From Flavobacterium crassostreae (lineage in GTDB: Bacteria; Bacteroidota; Bacteroidia; Flavobacteriales; Flavobacteriaceae), in contig NZ_CP017688.1 of assembly GCF_001831475.1 (NCBI RefSeq), positions 2,914,001 through 2,978,000 on the forward strand: a stretch of DNA of 64,000 nucleotides, in the 5' to 3' direction. The notes beneath the pieces were generated by a model, which was given only the letters and a program-made list of their open reading frames with translations, ran no database searches and was not told the origin of the DNA. The position numbers and the translations under genes are program-made. This document shows positions 33,988-43,955 of the stretch, in pieces. Every line of letters starts with the position of its first letter. Within the stretch, counting starts at the first letter, position 1.

Positions 33988-36003
33988 TCAATACTTCAAG
34001 AAACCTATTTCGGTCTGAATTAAGCCTGGAATTTCTATTACTTGATCATTCAACATCTCATCCATTTCGCTACTGGTACTATATACCGCTCCTGCTTTGA
34101 CCATTATTGCACTAAGTACATATAGATTTGAGTCGTTTAAAGGTCCTTCAGTTTCAAAATCACCACTTTTTACATATTGAGTTCCATTGATATATACCAT
34201 TTTATGGGATAATGCAATCATTAATTTTCTCCATATCTCTTTGCTGAGTGGTTCAAAAGTAAATTTATCTGCCTCATAGGATTGTGCACTTAACAGAACA
34301 GCATTTGTATCTGTTTTATAAACTTCACTCTCTTCTTGGCTAACTCCTGCTTGTTTGGTAACTTCAACATTCATTAAATGACGGATACCTGTGGCATAAA
34401 AAATATCCGTGTTATCATGGTTCCAATAATTTATTTCTAGATTTTTTAGAAAATTTTTGGCAATGATCAATCTCTCACTAATATGTTTTAGGGAATCGAA
34501 ACGATTGTCTGTATTTTCAATTTCAATTTGAAGGGTCTGATTTAAATAATTACTCAAGTCAATTGTAAATTCATAAACTTCGTAATTAAAATCATTGTAT
34601 ATAGAACTTACCATCACTCCGACATCTATTCCGGAATAGGTATTGGATATCACCAATACATCCGCATTTTTATCATCATCGTAAAAAATGTTGTCAATTA
34701 AGTACCACGCATTTTCTAGATTTATGTAATTGCCAATTATTGCCCACTCAGGAAGCAATCCATTAAGTGCATAAGAATCAATAACTGCATTAGTAGCATA
34801 GTCGTATCTATTTCCTGCTAAGAAATACACTCCAGTATTAGTACCGCCTAAATTAAATTTAATAGCATCTCGCTTATCTTTAATTCCAATATTATTTGTT
34901 TTTTTTACTACCGGAACAGAAATTTTTGTTTTATCTGATTTTATGATATTAACCGTATTAGTAGCATAGTTCGATTTAAATTGTGTTGTGATAATAGTGT
35001 CTGATTTAAAATTTTGACAACCAGAATAAGCTACTTTAACATCCACTTCGGATCCCAAAGTATTTTCATCTGTTTTATAGTTAAAAGTATCACTCCATTT
35101 AACTCTTTTAGCAAAACGAATGGAGTTACTTTTTGAAATGTAAAAAAAAGGTACATACACCCCATTTTGGTCCACTGAAAATGATTTTGAAAAAGCTCCC
35201 CCATATTGATCCAGAACATAGAGAGTGTAATTACCAACATCTAAGCCGCTAAATACATTTGCGTGTTGAAAGTCAGTACCGTTTAAGGAATAGGCAAGAG
35301 TTAATCCTGTCGTGAATGCGTTATTTACTATAGCCGTAGCTCCATTGGGACTATTGTTTATTTTTATTGAAAAATTATCCGCACTCAGAACGTCTGGCAA
35401 TGTAATTAAATTTGTCGCCTCCAATCCGGCAGCATTCTTTACGGTTAAATTGATGACTTGCCCTCTTTGCCACTCAAAACTAAAAGGATTACTGGTGTTG
35501 TTCAGCAAATTAAATGGCGAACTTATACTGACCGCTAATTCTGAAGTAGCTTGTGTAATTTTTATTTTTTTTGATTTATCCTCTGTTGCTTCTGAAAAAG
35601 AAGTGATAGTATGAATAAATGGAGGTGTGAACTGTTGGTTAACTATAGAAATAATTGCACCAGAGTCTGTCCCACTTAATATAAAATTTGCATTTTCATA
35701 ATTAGCCAGTATGGTCACCCTTCCTGCAATTCCAGATCCATTTATTTCAACTGTAAATAAATTGGAAGTGTTATAATCTAAATTGAAAGCATTACGGTAG
35801 GAGCTAGCAAGTAGTTTATAATAAATCTCTGGATGATTATAATCTTCTGGAACACCTTCTGGAATTGCTACACTCCCTCTTGAGATTCTTGCATTTTTAA
35901 AGATCTCAAATAATGAAATTCCATAATTACTCTCAGTAAGGTTTAAAAAAGTGCCAGCTATAATTGGGCTTGTAAAATCTATTGTTATTTTAGAATATGC
36001 CAT
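33988..36003 (-). CDS. Phage tail protein (minor, tail-tip region)
   Basis: A 671-residue, beta-rich protein without membrane segments (for example FSIKINNSPNGATAIVNNAF, GLTLAYSLNGTDFQHANVFS, GNYTLYVLDQYGGAFSKSFS). The early part looks like immunoglobulin-like domains. It lies between the fibre and the large tail-tip gene and is 4 bases from the latter. A baseplate or tail-tip role is inferred from gene order; no specific family was recognised. Confidence 0.6.
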   Translation of the reverse strand: MAYSKITIDFTSPIIAGTFLNLTESNYGISLFEIFKNARISRGSVAIPEGVPEDYNHPEIYYKLLASSYRNAFNLDYNTSNLFTVEINGSGIAGRVTILANYENANFILSGTDSGAIISIVNQQFTPPFIHTITSFSEATEDKSKKIKITQATSELAVSISSPFNLLNNTSNPFSFEWQRGQVINLTVKNAAGLEATNLITLPDVLSADNFSIKINNSPNGATAIVNNAFTTGLTLAYSLNGTDFQHANVFSGLDVGNYTLYVLDQYGGAFSKSFSVDQNGVYVPFFYISKSNSIRFAKRVKWSDTFNYKTDENTLGSEVDVKVAYSGCQNFKSDTIITTQFKSNYATNTVNIIKSDKTKISVPVVKKTNNIGIKDKRDAIKFNLGGTNTGVYFLAGNRYDYATNAVIDSYALNGLLPEWAIIGNYINLENAWYLIDNIFYDDDKNADVLVISNTYSGIDVGVMVSSIYNDFNYEVYEFTIDLSNYLNQTLQIEIENTDNRFDSLKHISERLIIAKNFLKNLEINYWNHDNTDIFYATGIRHLMNVEVTKQAGVSQEESEVYKTDTNAVLLSAQSYEADKFTFEPLSKEIWRKLMIALSHKMVYINGTQYVKSGDFETEGPLNDSNLYVLSAIMVKAGAVYSTSSEMDEMLNDQVIEIPGLIQTEIGFLKY

Positions 36004-36007
36004 AATG

Positions 36008-38248
36008 CTATCTATTTGCTTTTAATAATTTCCATTTTCCTTCATTGGGTTTTAAATTGAATAAAAAACCCTTTTCGGTCTGATTTTTTTCATTAATAAA
36101 TTCAAATGTTCCGTAGAAATTTTGAACCAATTTTCCGTTGATTAAAGTACTACTTTGAATAAGTTGCATTAAATCAAAGGTACATTCATGTTCAAATTCA
36201 ATCCATTCTGGAACAAACCTTGGTTTTGTGAGTTCAGAGTTAAAGATATCTCCATTTTCTGAATACTCAGATTGGGTTTTTAACTGCGTTTTTAATTGAC
36301 TATTGGCTGTTGAAGAACTGTATCTAATTTTTTCAGTTGCAAATTTTGTTAAAGCGGTAGCAATTAGCCAGCCATGTCTTAGTAGCATATTTACAGGCGA
36401 TAACCTCAAATTTGTTGCCGTTTCTGGTGAAAAAATACCCGTTGGCTGTTTAGAAAAATCATCCTGCCATTTTCTTTCTTCAAACAAACCACTTGTAGCT
36501 CGTTTTAGATCCAAAAGAAAGATATCGTTATCGTACTTTGTATCTTCCGTTGGGTATTTTTTTCTTGGCTTCCTTCTGGTGAATTCTTTTGGGTACATCC
36601 CACCTATGTATTTAGATAGCTGAGAATAGCTGTTTTTTCCTTTATTAATAAAAGTGGTAAAATTAGACCTCCCGTTAGGTTCGTCCAAACCTTGTGCTTC
36701 CTCATTTTCGCCACCCTTTTCATATCCAATTTCTATGGATGGCCAGTAATAGTCTGATGCGGTACTTCTGGTTATTTTTTTTACTTGATTTGGAAGTTTT
36801 ACTGTTACATTATTATTGTAAAAGAAACTCATATCCTCAACTCGTATACGTTCTTTTCCGTTTATTTCCTCAATACCTACCCCAATATTAAACACACTTT
36901 TTAAGGATGTAAATGCATCTCTAAGTGATGTTGTCATCGGTTTGTATAAATTTTCAATACCGTTATCCGGATCCGGTATAGGTAATTTATTAAATCCTCG
37001 CAAAGCAAAGCCATGGGTTAATCCAATGAATGCTCCAAATCCATTTACCTCATATCCTAAGTCCTTTCTACCAAAATAATCTGAATAAAAAACCTTTTTA
37101 CTATTAGAGCATATACTGGCCAAATGATCTAAAACATCATGAACCAAATAACATTTTGCTGTTGAAGCATCAAAACTAGAATCTTCTTCAGCCAAAAAAC
37201 TACCCTTAATATTAGTAATTGCAATTTTAAATGTAGCTGTCTTGTACCTAAGATCCTTTAAATTTGCTTTTATATAAAACTCCATCGCAACACTTTCGCC
37301 CTCATTAACTGTAATAGGTATGTTAAAGTCTGGAATAGTAATTGTTTGATTATTGATATCCCATAAATCTGGAATAGTAGCAGACCCCACACCGGCATGA
37401 AATAGTATGGTGCTGGACTTAGCGTTGTAACTTCCCCCATTAGCATAGGTGGTTAATCGTACTGTAAAAAAAGCTAACTCCCAGTCACTTTTTAGAATAG
37501 CTGCTTTAAAGGAGATTCCAGATCCTTTGATTATAATTTCCCTAGTTCTATCAAAATTTGCTAAAAACATCATTCCAGCGGTTCCAACATCTTCCGTACC
37601 TATGGATTCAGGTAATACATTTTGACCTTGCTCATGGGATTGCGAAATATAACTAAACGGAATACCGTGTGTTTGATTACGTGTATTTCCATCTTTAGAA
37701 GAAACAGACAAAATTGCATTATTTTCAATATTTTTAGCATCCCATTTTGATTTTAAAAAAATTCTTCTTCCGCTAATATAAACCTCTTGCTCCTCTATAC
37801 TTTTTATGGATATTCCGTCAATTGTTGTTGTTCTATCCATTTCAAAACTTGCATCTTCTCTAGATTTTAAATCTTCTTGTAGGCCTCCAGAGTTGAACTT
37901 AACAGATACTTGATTTCTTTCTACTTTTCTGGTCATTAGATCTAAATAACCCCAATAAATCTTTATCCATTTATCTGTTTTAGGATGTTTTTCATATTTT
38001 GTGAGTTTGATATTAGCCATTACATCATGAAGCTCATAAGCAAGTTGGATATAATCCGCTCCATTACCAACAAACTTTAATGAGTTAGAAAATTTTGCAA
38101 CAATACCATCATATTCCCCATTTCTAGCAAATTCCTTATTGTCTTCGTTCCATCCGATAGGCTCCGTAATGAGCATTGAACTATTTAATTTCTCGCATTC
38201 TAGGATGTATTTTACTCTATCAATATATCCGTGGTTGATTGTCCCCAT
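36008..38248 (-). CDS. Phage tail-tip protein (distal tail/tail-associated)
   Basis: A 746-residue protein directly after the tape measure gene, with a 1-base overlap. It has mixed alpha/beta character, no signal or membrane segment, and segments typical of large tail-tip hubs (WIKIYWGYLDLMTRKVERNQ near 93). In siphoviruses the genes after the tape measure encode the distal tail and tail-associated proteins. The assignment is by position. Confidence 0.6.
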   Translation of the reverse strand: MGTINHGYIDRVKYILECEKLNSSMLITEPIGWNEDNKEFARNGEYDGIVAKFSNSLKFVGNGADYIQLAYELHDVMANIKLTKYEKHPKTDKWIKIYWGYLDLMTRKVERNQVSVKFNSGGLQEDLKSREDASFEMDRTTTIDGISIKSIEEQEVYISGRRIFLKSKWDAKNIENNAILSVSSKDGNTRNQTHGIPFSYISQSHEQGQNVLPESIGTEDVGTAGMMFLANFDRTREIIIKGSGISFKAAILKSDWELAFFTVRLTTYANGGSYNAKSSTILFHAGVGSATIPDLWDINNQTITIPDFNIPITVNEGESVAMEFYIKANLKDLRYKTATFKIAITNIKGSFLAEEDSSFDASTAKCYLVHDVLDHLASICSNSKKVFYSDYFGRKDLGYEVNGFGAFIGLTHGFALRGFNKLPIPDPDNGIENLYKPMTTSLRDAFTSLKSVFNIGVGIEEINGKERIRVEDMSFFYNNNVTVKLPNQVKKITRSTASDYYWPSIEIGYEKGGENEEAQGLDEPNGRSNFTTFINKGKNSYSQLSKYIGGMYPKEFTRRKPRKKYPTEDTKYDNDIFLLDLKRATSGLFEERKWQDDFSKQPTGIFSPETATNLRLSPVNMLLRHGWLIATALTKFATEKIRYSSSTANSQLKTQLKTQSEYSENGDIFNSELTKPRFVPEWIEFEHECTFDLMQLIQSSTLINGKLVQNFYGTFEFINEKNQTEKGFLFNLKPNEGKWKLLKANR

Positions 38249-41200
38249 TAGTTTTTCCAGTTTATATTAGAATTTCTGTAATTTTCATAACCTAAATCAA
38301 TTTTATTGATTACGTTAAATGTTGTCTTTTGTTTTTTAATTGCCTCCCTGGTTAGTTTCATTTCGTTTATGAGCTCCGAATCATCATTGTATCCTCCTAT
38401 GATATGGAAAGTATTAGAAAGTTCTTTTTCTTTAAAAAAACCATTGAGGATTTTTTGTCTCATAAATTTATTATATTCTGCTTCTGACTTATGAACAACA
38501 TCGTCTTTTTCAAGAAATGTAAGGGTAGGCTTGTTTGGTGTTTTTCTGGCTCCTGAACCATCAGGGCGTGAAATAATCTCGGAAACGCCACCATCACCAA
38601 CCTCAGCGAACTCAGCAGGACCTCCTTTACGACCATCCTTATATTTAGGTATTGGAGTGGCTATTATTGCTGCAAGTTGAGCCGCTGCTACTCCTGCTGT
38701 AAGTACAGCTAATACCAGTCCTATTCCGGGACCCGCAGATAATGCTGCCGTCACTGCTTTTGCGGTATTAAAACCAGCCTCAGCTATAGCTAATGCTTTG
38801 TTGAATACTGCCTGCTTTATTTGTTCTTTTTTCTTTTCTTTTTGAAGTTCTTTCTCTTTTTTGGCTCGCTCTTTTTCTAATAATACTTTTTGTCTTTCAT
38901 CATTACCAGCGAGTTCAATTTGCTTGTCGTAATAATCATTAGAAGCGGATATTTCATTATCTATGTTTTGAATTCTGGCATCAAAAATAGTATTGGTCAA
39001 ATCAACTAAGGTATCTTTTAAAGCTGTTGAAAGTTCTTTAATAGTTTCTACTGCCTCTTTTTCAAGCTCTACTCTTTTCTCAGCCATTGCTGTAAAATCT
39101 GAAATTCCAATCTCAGATAACTGCAGTTTATACTTAGCTAAATCATTTTCAATTTTGGCTCTTTTATCTGCTGAAATTCTTTCCGATTCTGGCAATACAT
39201 CTTGATGGTCCAACAATGTCTGAATAGCATCGATCTGTGCTTGCAATCCTTTTTTAGCGTAAAGTTCTTTTATAGCTAATATTTGACGCTCGTGTTCTTC
39301 AGTTGCATCCTTTATGTTTTTTTGCCCTTCAGTTATCGCTTTGAACTTGATGTTCTCAGCTTCCAAAGCCTTGCTTAACTCGGTATCTTGTCCTTGAATT
39401 TTTGAGTTAGAATCTTTAGTAATTAAATCAACTTGACTATCGATAATCTTTTGACGTTCCTCTACTCCTTTTTGTTTTAATTTTGTTTGTTCATTTTGGT
39501 ATTTCTCTAGTATTAGTAATTGTTCCGATGTCAATCTTTTCTTAATCGTACCTTCATCTAATAGTATTTGTATTTCGTTATTAGATAACTCGCGAACTAA
39601 TTTCCCTGTTTTTTCATTGTAAACTCCCAATTGTTGAAGTTCAAATTCGGCAGATTCTTTGGTTTTAGATGAAAATAATTGCTCAAATTCATTCAATGCG
39701 TCTAAGCGATTATCTAATGTAGTTTTATCATTTTTTAATATCTCATCATCCATTTCCATCGCTAATTGTAAACGAAATTGTCTAAGTTTAAATAAGTCGT
39801 CTTGTGCTTTTTTCTCTAAGTCATAAGCCTCTTTTAGTCTTTTTTGTCTAACTGCAATTGCTTTTTTATTTTCTTCATTTTGAAAGGCAGCTTCTTTAAC
39901 AGCTCGATCTTTATCAAGATCATCCAACAATGCTTGACGTCTTTTTTGCTCTTGGATCGTTATTTTTGAATTTTGAAATAAGGCGTTTTTAGTGACTTTT
40001 AATTTTTCTTTTTCATTCTCAATCAAAGCGCTTATTTCCTCACTTGTATTCCCTTGCTTGCTTACTCTATAACCGCTTTTTGCTAGTACAGCGTTTTCTT
40101 TGGTCAATTGTACTATTCTCGCTTCACTTTGCTCTATTTGATTTCTTGTTCTATCAAGTTCTTGTTTTTTCAGATTTCCATAGGTGTCTAAATTAGTCTG
40201 TAATACTTCCTTTTTTAGTAAAATCTCTTCCTCGTCTAGTTTTTTTGAATCTTCGCCTTTAGCACGGCGTAATTTTATTTCCTCCTCTATTTGTTTAAAT
40301 CTTTTAGCGGTATATTCATCGTTTTTTTTATTATAATTTGCTTCGGTGTCTTGAAGCGTTTTTGTTTGATTCTTGATTATAAGTAATAATTTTTCATTGT
40401 TTGAAAGTTCATCATTAAACACCATGTAAGCAACTACAACAGCGGTCAAGGCTGCAAGAATGATCCCCCATGGTGTTGCTTTGGTTGCAATGTTTAATCC
40501 TTCCTGAGCTACTGTGGCTTCTTGCGCTGCCAATGCTTGCGCTTTCATAGCTGCAGTACCTAAACCGGTAGCAGTTGTGAATGAAATTTGAGCAGCAACG
40601 CCAGCGACTTTAATGGCATTATATGTCAATGACAGGAAATTAAGTAATTTTTGGATTGCTAGAAAAGTAACAATAACGGATCCATATTTTAAAAATCCGC
40701 TAATGATATCTTTTAGATTATCCCTAAAGAATTTTAGCGTTTTTGTGATTATCTCAGTACCGTTGTTCGCATCATTTGTGGCTAAAACATAGGCTTCAAA
40801 TTCATCTTTGATATCTCCAATAATCGATGCAATACTTTGCGAAGCGGCTTCCACTTCCTTATTTAGAGCAATGTTATTTACATATTCTGCATTGGCTAAG
40901 TTCATTGCGTTTTCAAGCACACTATAGTTAGCAGCCAAAGAACCTACCACGGTGAATGCTCTTTTTTCTGTAATACCCAAATCTTCTAATACCAAGGATA
41001 GATTTTGGCCTTCATCTTTTGCGGAGCTCAATCCTTTTACAAACTTTTGAAATACACCGGTTGCGTCTTTATTAAACTGCTCTGATAATTCTTTTTGAGT
41101 AAGTCCGGTCAACTTTAAAACTTTTTCTAAATTGGCACCTGTGGACGTTGCTTTGTTTAAAATTGCAAAGGTAGATTGAATGGCGCTTCTGGAGCTTTCA

Positions 41201-42426
41201 GCCTCAGAACCTAATGCAGATGTTGCAGCACCCAATCCCAAAACACCTTGGGCAGAGGTTTCATAAACCGCAATACCTTTTTGAATTTCGGAAGCATTCC
41301 CTAAGACTTGTGCTTCAGTAGTAGCCATATTATTTCCAAGCTCTGTAATAACTGATGCTAAACGATCTGCATTCTCAAAACTATCCGAGGAAACTTCTAT
41401 AAATTTTGCAAAATTTTGCACCTGTTCATCTGAAATAATATCAGAGGTTAATTTTAGTTTCTCGATGGCAGTGGAGAATTTCAAAATATTATCTGTTCCT
41501 TTTACTCCTAATGTTCCAGCAACCTCAGCAGAACGCAATAAACCATTTATTGAAATCCCATCTAAATCACTCCCTAAATCAACAACTTCACGACCAAATT
41601 GTTTTAAATCTTCGCCTGAAATATTAGTTGTTTTTCCAACGGCAATTAACTGGCGGTCAAAATCTTTAATAGTGCTAAAGATATCTTTCATTATGGTGCC
41701 AAACAACGCGACACCAGTAAGCAAACCAAAAGTCGATATCAAGTCCTTCAAAGTACTGTTTAGTCCTTCAAATGCCGAACCGTAATTCCCTATATTTTTA
41801 CTATAGTTTTTGGTTGCTGCATCAACGGCTTTTACTCTTACATCAAGTATTTGATACTCTCTTTGAGCAATTTTTATTTCAGCATTATTTTTTACTTCAG
41901 CAGAAAGAAGATCTGCCAGCCTTTTTTGGGCTTCTGTTCGGGCACGATTCAATTTTTCGTAAGCGCCTACTAATCCCAAATTCTCTCTGGCTTGTAATTT
42001 TATTTCTTTATTTGTTTCAGATAATAAAACACGCTCTTTCGCTAATGCTTTATTCGTTCCCTCAGTAGCTAATTCATTTTTTCTTTTGGTAGAAATCAAC
42101 GCTTTCTCTGCCTGATCTTGCTCTCTCCAAACAACTGTGTTTTGCTTTATTTTCTTCTCTAAAGCTGCTTCCGAAGATTCCAGTAATTTATTAGCATTAA
42201 TTGCTTTAAGAGTGGTTAAATTTTCTTGCTGTTTTAATGCAATATAAGCCTGTTGGCTGTCTGTTTTCCTAAAAGCATTTACTAATGGTGCCATTTCTTT
42301 CAATGATGCCACCAATTGTTTATTGGCTTCAATAGCCGGTTGCATATTTTTAGCATATTCAGAACCAATGGTCATTGCTTGGTCCTCAATTATATCTCTT
42401 CGAGTAATTATTCCATCTTTTGCCAT
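38248..42426 (-). CDS. Phage tail tape measure protein
   Basis: The longest gene of the window, 1392 residues. It has an N-terminal coiled coil, the TP901-type tape-measure core (DLGSDLDGISINGLLRSAEV, ALGSEAESSRSAIQSTFAIL, GLTQKELSEQFNKDATGVFQ), hydrophobic segments near 580-680 and around 1225-1265 (AGPGIGLVLAVLTAGVAAAQ), and long charged coiled coils between. Tape measures set tail length at roughly 1.5 angstrom per residue, which would suggest a tail of about 200 nm and a siphovirus. Confidence 0.9.
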   Translation of the reverse strand: MAKDGIITRRDIIEDQAMTIGSEYAKNMQPAIEANKQLVASLKEMAPLVNAFRKTDSQQAYIALKQQENLTTLKAINANKLLESSEAALEKKIKQNTVVWREQDQAEKALISTKRKNELATEGTNKALAKERVLLSETNKEIKLQARENLGLVGAYEKLNRARTEAQKRLADLLSAEVKNNAEIKIAQREYQILDVRVKAVDAATKNYSKNIGNYGSAFEGLNSTLKDLISTFGLLTGVALFGTIMKDIFSTIKDFDRQLIAVGKTTNISGEDLKQFGREVVDLGSDLDGISINGLLRSAEVAGTLGVKGTDNILKFSTAIEKLKLTSDIISDEQVQNFAKFIEVSSDSFENADRLASVITELGNNMATTEAQVLGNASEIQKGIAVYETSAQGVLGLGAATSALGSEAESSRSAIQSTFAILNKATSTGANLEKVLKLTGLTQKELSEQFNKDATGVFQKFVKGLSSAKDEGQNLSLVLEDLGITEKRAFTVVGSLAANYSVLENAMNLANAEYVNNIALNKEVEAASQSIASIIGDIKDEFEAYVLATNDANNGTEIITKTLKFFRDNLKDIISGFLKYGSVIVTFLAIQKLLNFLSLTYNAIKVAGVAAQISFTTATGLGTAAMKAQALAAQEATVAQEGLNIATKATPWGIILAALTAVVVAYMVFNDELSNNEKLLLIIKNQTKTLQDTEANYNKKNDEYTAKRFKQIEEEIKLRRAKGEDSKKLDEEEILLKKEVLQTNLDTYGNLKKQELDRTRNQIEQSEARIVQLTKENAVLAKSGYRVSKQGNTSEEISALIENEKEKLKVTKNALFQNSKITIQEQKRRQALLDDLDKDRAVKEAAFQNEENKKAIAVRQKRLKEAYDLEKKAQDDLFKLRQFRLQLAMEMDDEILKNDKTTLDNRLDALNEFEQLFSSKTKESAEFELQQLGVYNEKTGKLVRELSNNEIQILLDEGTIKKRLTSEQLLILEKYQNEQTKLKQKGVEERQKIIDSQVDLITKDSNSKIQGQDTELSKALEAENIKFKAITEGQKNIKDATEEHERQILAIKELYAKKGLQAQIDAIQTLLDHQDVLPESERISADKRAKIENDLAKYKLQLSEIGISDFTAMAEKRVELEKEAVETIKELSTALKDTLVDLTNTIFDARIQNIDNEISASNDYYDKQIELAGNDERQKVLLEKERAKKEKELQKEKKKEQIKQAVFNKALAIAEAGFNTAKAVTAALSAGPGIGLVLAVLTAGVAAAQLAAIIATPIPKYKDGRKGGPAEFAEVGDGGVSEIISRPDGSGARKTPNKPTLTFLEKDDVVHKSEAEYNKFMRQKILNGFFKEKELSNTFHIIGGYNDDSELINEMKLTREAIKKQKTTFNVINKIDLGYENYRNSNINWKN

Positions 42427-42429
42427 AGC

Positions 42430-43020
42430 TTATTTTTTCGGGTTACTTTTTTCAATTGCCTTAATTTTTTCGGAAACCTGTTTTTGTAATGCCATAACCT
42501 TAGTATACGTAACTGTGTTGTAGTCAAAATCTAATCCCCCAAGTATTGTACAATAGAAAGCAAGAACCTCGTCAATATTTATTTTGTTCAAACTTTGATT
42601 TTCATCTTGTTTTGGTAGTTTGCTTTGATACTTTTTAACGCTAGTTAGAATAGCTTGACTCTCCCGCCTTACCATCTCTAAATCCGAATAGTAATTCTCG
42701 GCAGTGATCTTATATCCGTATGTTCGTAAAATGTTTGCTAATTCTTCATCATAATCAAATTCTAAGGCCACAATTGCTAATTGAATAAGATCATGTTTGC
42801 AGTTTAATGCTGAAATTTCGCATTCTATTTTTAGTATTTCGTCCGAAGTACTGCTAGTATTCAAAACAATTAGTTCTTCAAAAATAGAAGCCCAAATAAG
42901 TTCTAGTTTTTCTAAATCTGGATTTTCTTCATCGGTAAGTAGATGAAGATTTAAAACGGGATCATGGACTATTTTTAGAACTATCTTGTATGGTATGGTC
43001 TCTAGTGTTTGGTATGTCAT
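42430..43020 (-). CDS. Phage protein before the tape measure (chaperone position)
   Basis: A 196-residue, mostly helical acidic protein (PNLEKLELIWASIFEELIVL-like segments near 35-55; exact start MTYQTLETIPYKIVLKIVHD). It ends 3 bases before the tape measure start and overlaps the upstream gene as ATGA. Tail assembly chaperones are normally encoded here, but no programmed frameshift site was looked for in detail and no family was recognised. Confidence 0.55.
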   Translation of the reverse strand: MTYQTLETIPYKIVLKIVHDPVLNLHLLTDEENPDLEKLELIWASIFEELIVLNTSSTSDEILKIECEISALNCKHDLIQLAIVALEFDYDEELANILRTYGYKITAENYYSDLEMVRRESQAILTSVKKYQSKLPKQDENQSLNKINIDEVLAFYCTILGGLDFDYNTVTYTKVMALQKQVSEKIKAIEKSNPKK

Positions 43021-43466
43021 ATCCTTAATTTTAAACGATAATAACTAATGATGAAAGGCTTTAATTCGTTTTCAATTAATTCCGAAAGACTTTCATCCGT
43101 AAGTCCTAAAATATCTTTTGATAACCAGCTTTTTGATTTTAGTATCTCAGCATAGTGGGGCGATTTTGAACCAAAACGAATTACTCCAGATACTTCCTGC
43201 ATATACATTTTAGTGAATAAATCACCGGTATCTTTGGCATCGAAAGGTTCGCCTTGTTTCTTTTTTCCTTTGGTAATCTGTTCGGTCGCATAGGAGTAAA
43301 AACCAACTGCTTGTCCGTAGATATCTTGGCTTTTTTCAAACAATTGTTCTTTGTTTTTGTCTAAAAATTGCTTCTCTATACTCCTGATGAATTTAAAAAG
43401 ATCTCTTGAAATCGTTTCTGGTTTCAATTGTTTTGCTATTGCTATATGTTGGTGGAAGTTTGCCAT
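43017..43466 (-). CDS. Phage structural-module protein, unknown
   Basis: A 149-residue protein (MANFHQHIAIAKQLKPETIS, KKKQGEPFDAKDTGDLFTKM, RFGSKSPHYAEILKSKSWLS). It lies in the tail module between a 59-residue gene and the pre-tape-measure gene and overlaps the latter by 4 bases. No family recognised; probably a tail assembly or connector component. Confidence 0.6.
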   Translation of the reverse strand: MANFHQHIAIAKQLKPETISRDLFKFIRSIEKQFLDKNKEQLFEKSQDIYGQAVGFYSYATEQITKGKKKQGEPFDAKDTGDLFTKMYMQEVSGVIRFGSKSPHYAEILKSKSWLSKDILGLTDESLSELIENELKPFIISYYRLKLRI

Positions 43467-43468
43467 AT

Positions 43469-43648
43469 TTACTTAACATTTCTAAGCAAGAAAAAAATCA
43501 AAGTTTTCATGTATAACTGCGATGCTATTTCTTCTCCAACAAACAACCTTAAAAACTTAAATACATAAGGCGCTATTTTGGCAACTGTTTTATAAGTTTT
43601 CTCTTTTCTTACATCAATTATATCGCTTCTTTTTATTTGTCCTTTCAT
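43469..43648 (-). CDS. Small phage protein, 59 residues
   Basis: Reading frame on the minus strand from ATG at 43648 to the stop at 43469, ending 2 bases before the next gene's start (43466). It is basic at the N-terminus (MKGQIKRSDIIDVRKEKTYK) with a possible amphipathic or membrane helix at the end (QLYMKTLIFFLLRNVK). The tight packing supports it as real. Unknown function. Confidence 0.55.
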   Translation of the reverse strand: MKGQIKRSDIIDVRKEKTYKTVAKIAPYVFKFLRLFVGEEIASQLYMKTLIFFLLRNVK

Positions 43649-43672
43649 GATTTTTGATTTAACTTTTATAAA

Positions 43673-43710
43673 AAAAGAGGCTAAACCATCATGTGATTTT
43701 AGCCTCTTTT
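43673..43710 (-). terminator. Terminator within the tail module
   Basis: Perfect 13-bp stem AAAAGAGGCTAAA (43673-43685) and TTTAGCCTCTTTT (43698-43710) with a 12-nt loop, 18 bases after the stop of the 70-residue gene. It may attenuate transcription between the major tail protein and the rest of the tail genes, as expected where tail tube is needed in excess. Confidence 0.75.
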
Positions 43711-43727
43711 ACAATAAGATTAGAATT

Positions 43728-43940
43728 CTATTTTTCTTTAGTAACTACTTTGGCATCCTTTACTTTGATATCTAAAACGCCAGATGTAGCCACTTTAAAT
43801 GCTTCTTTTAGTTTTACCAATCTTTCCTTCTCTGGGAACTTCTTAAATACATGTGTATTTTCAAATTCTGCCTTGAACACTTCAAATGTGCTGTCGTAGT
43901 TTTCTCGGAAAGTAATTCCGTTATAGCTTCTTTTTTCCAT
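43728..43940 (-). CDS. Small phage protein, 70 residues
   Basis: A charged protein (MEKRSYNGITFRENYDSTFE, HVFKKFPEKERLVKLKEAFK) 15 bases after the major tail gene and followed by a terminator. It probably belongs with the tail tube unit. No family recognised. Confidence 0.6.
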   Translation of the reverse strand: MEKRSYNGITFRENYDSTFEVFKAEFENTHVFKKFPEKERLVKLKEAFKVATSGVLDIKVKDAKVVTKEK

Positions 43941-43955
43941 GATATTAAGATGAAA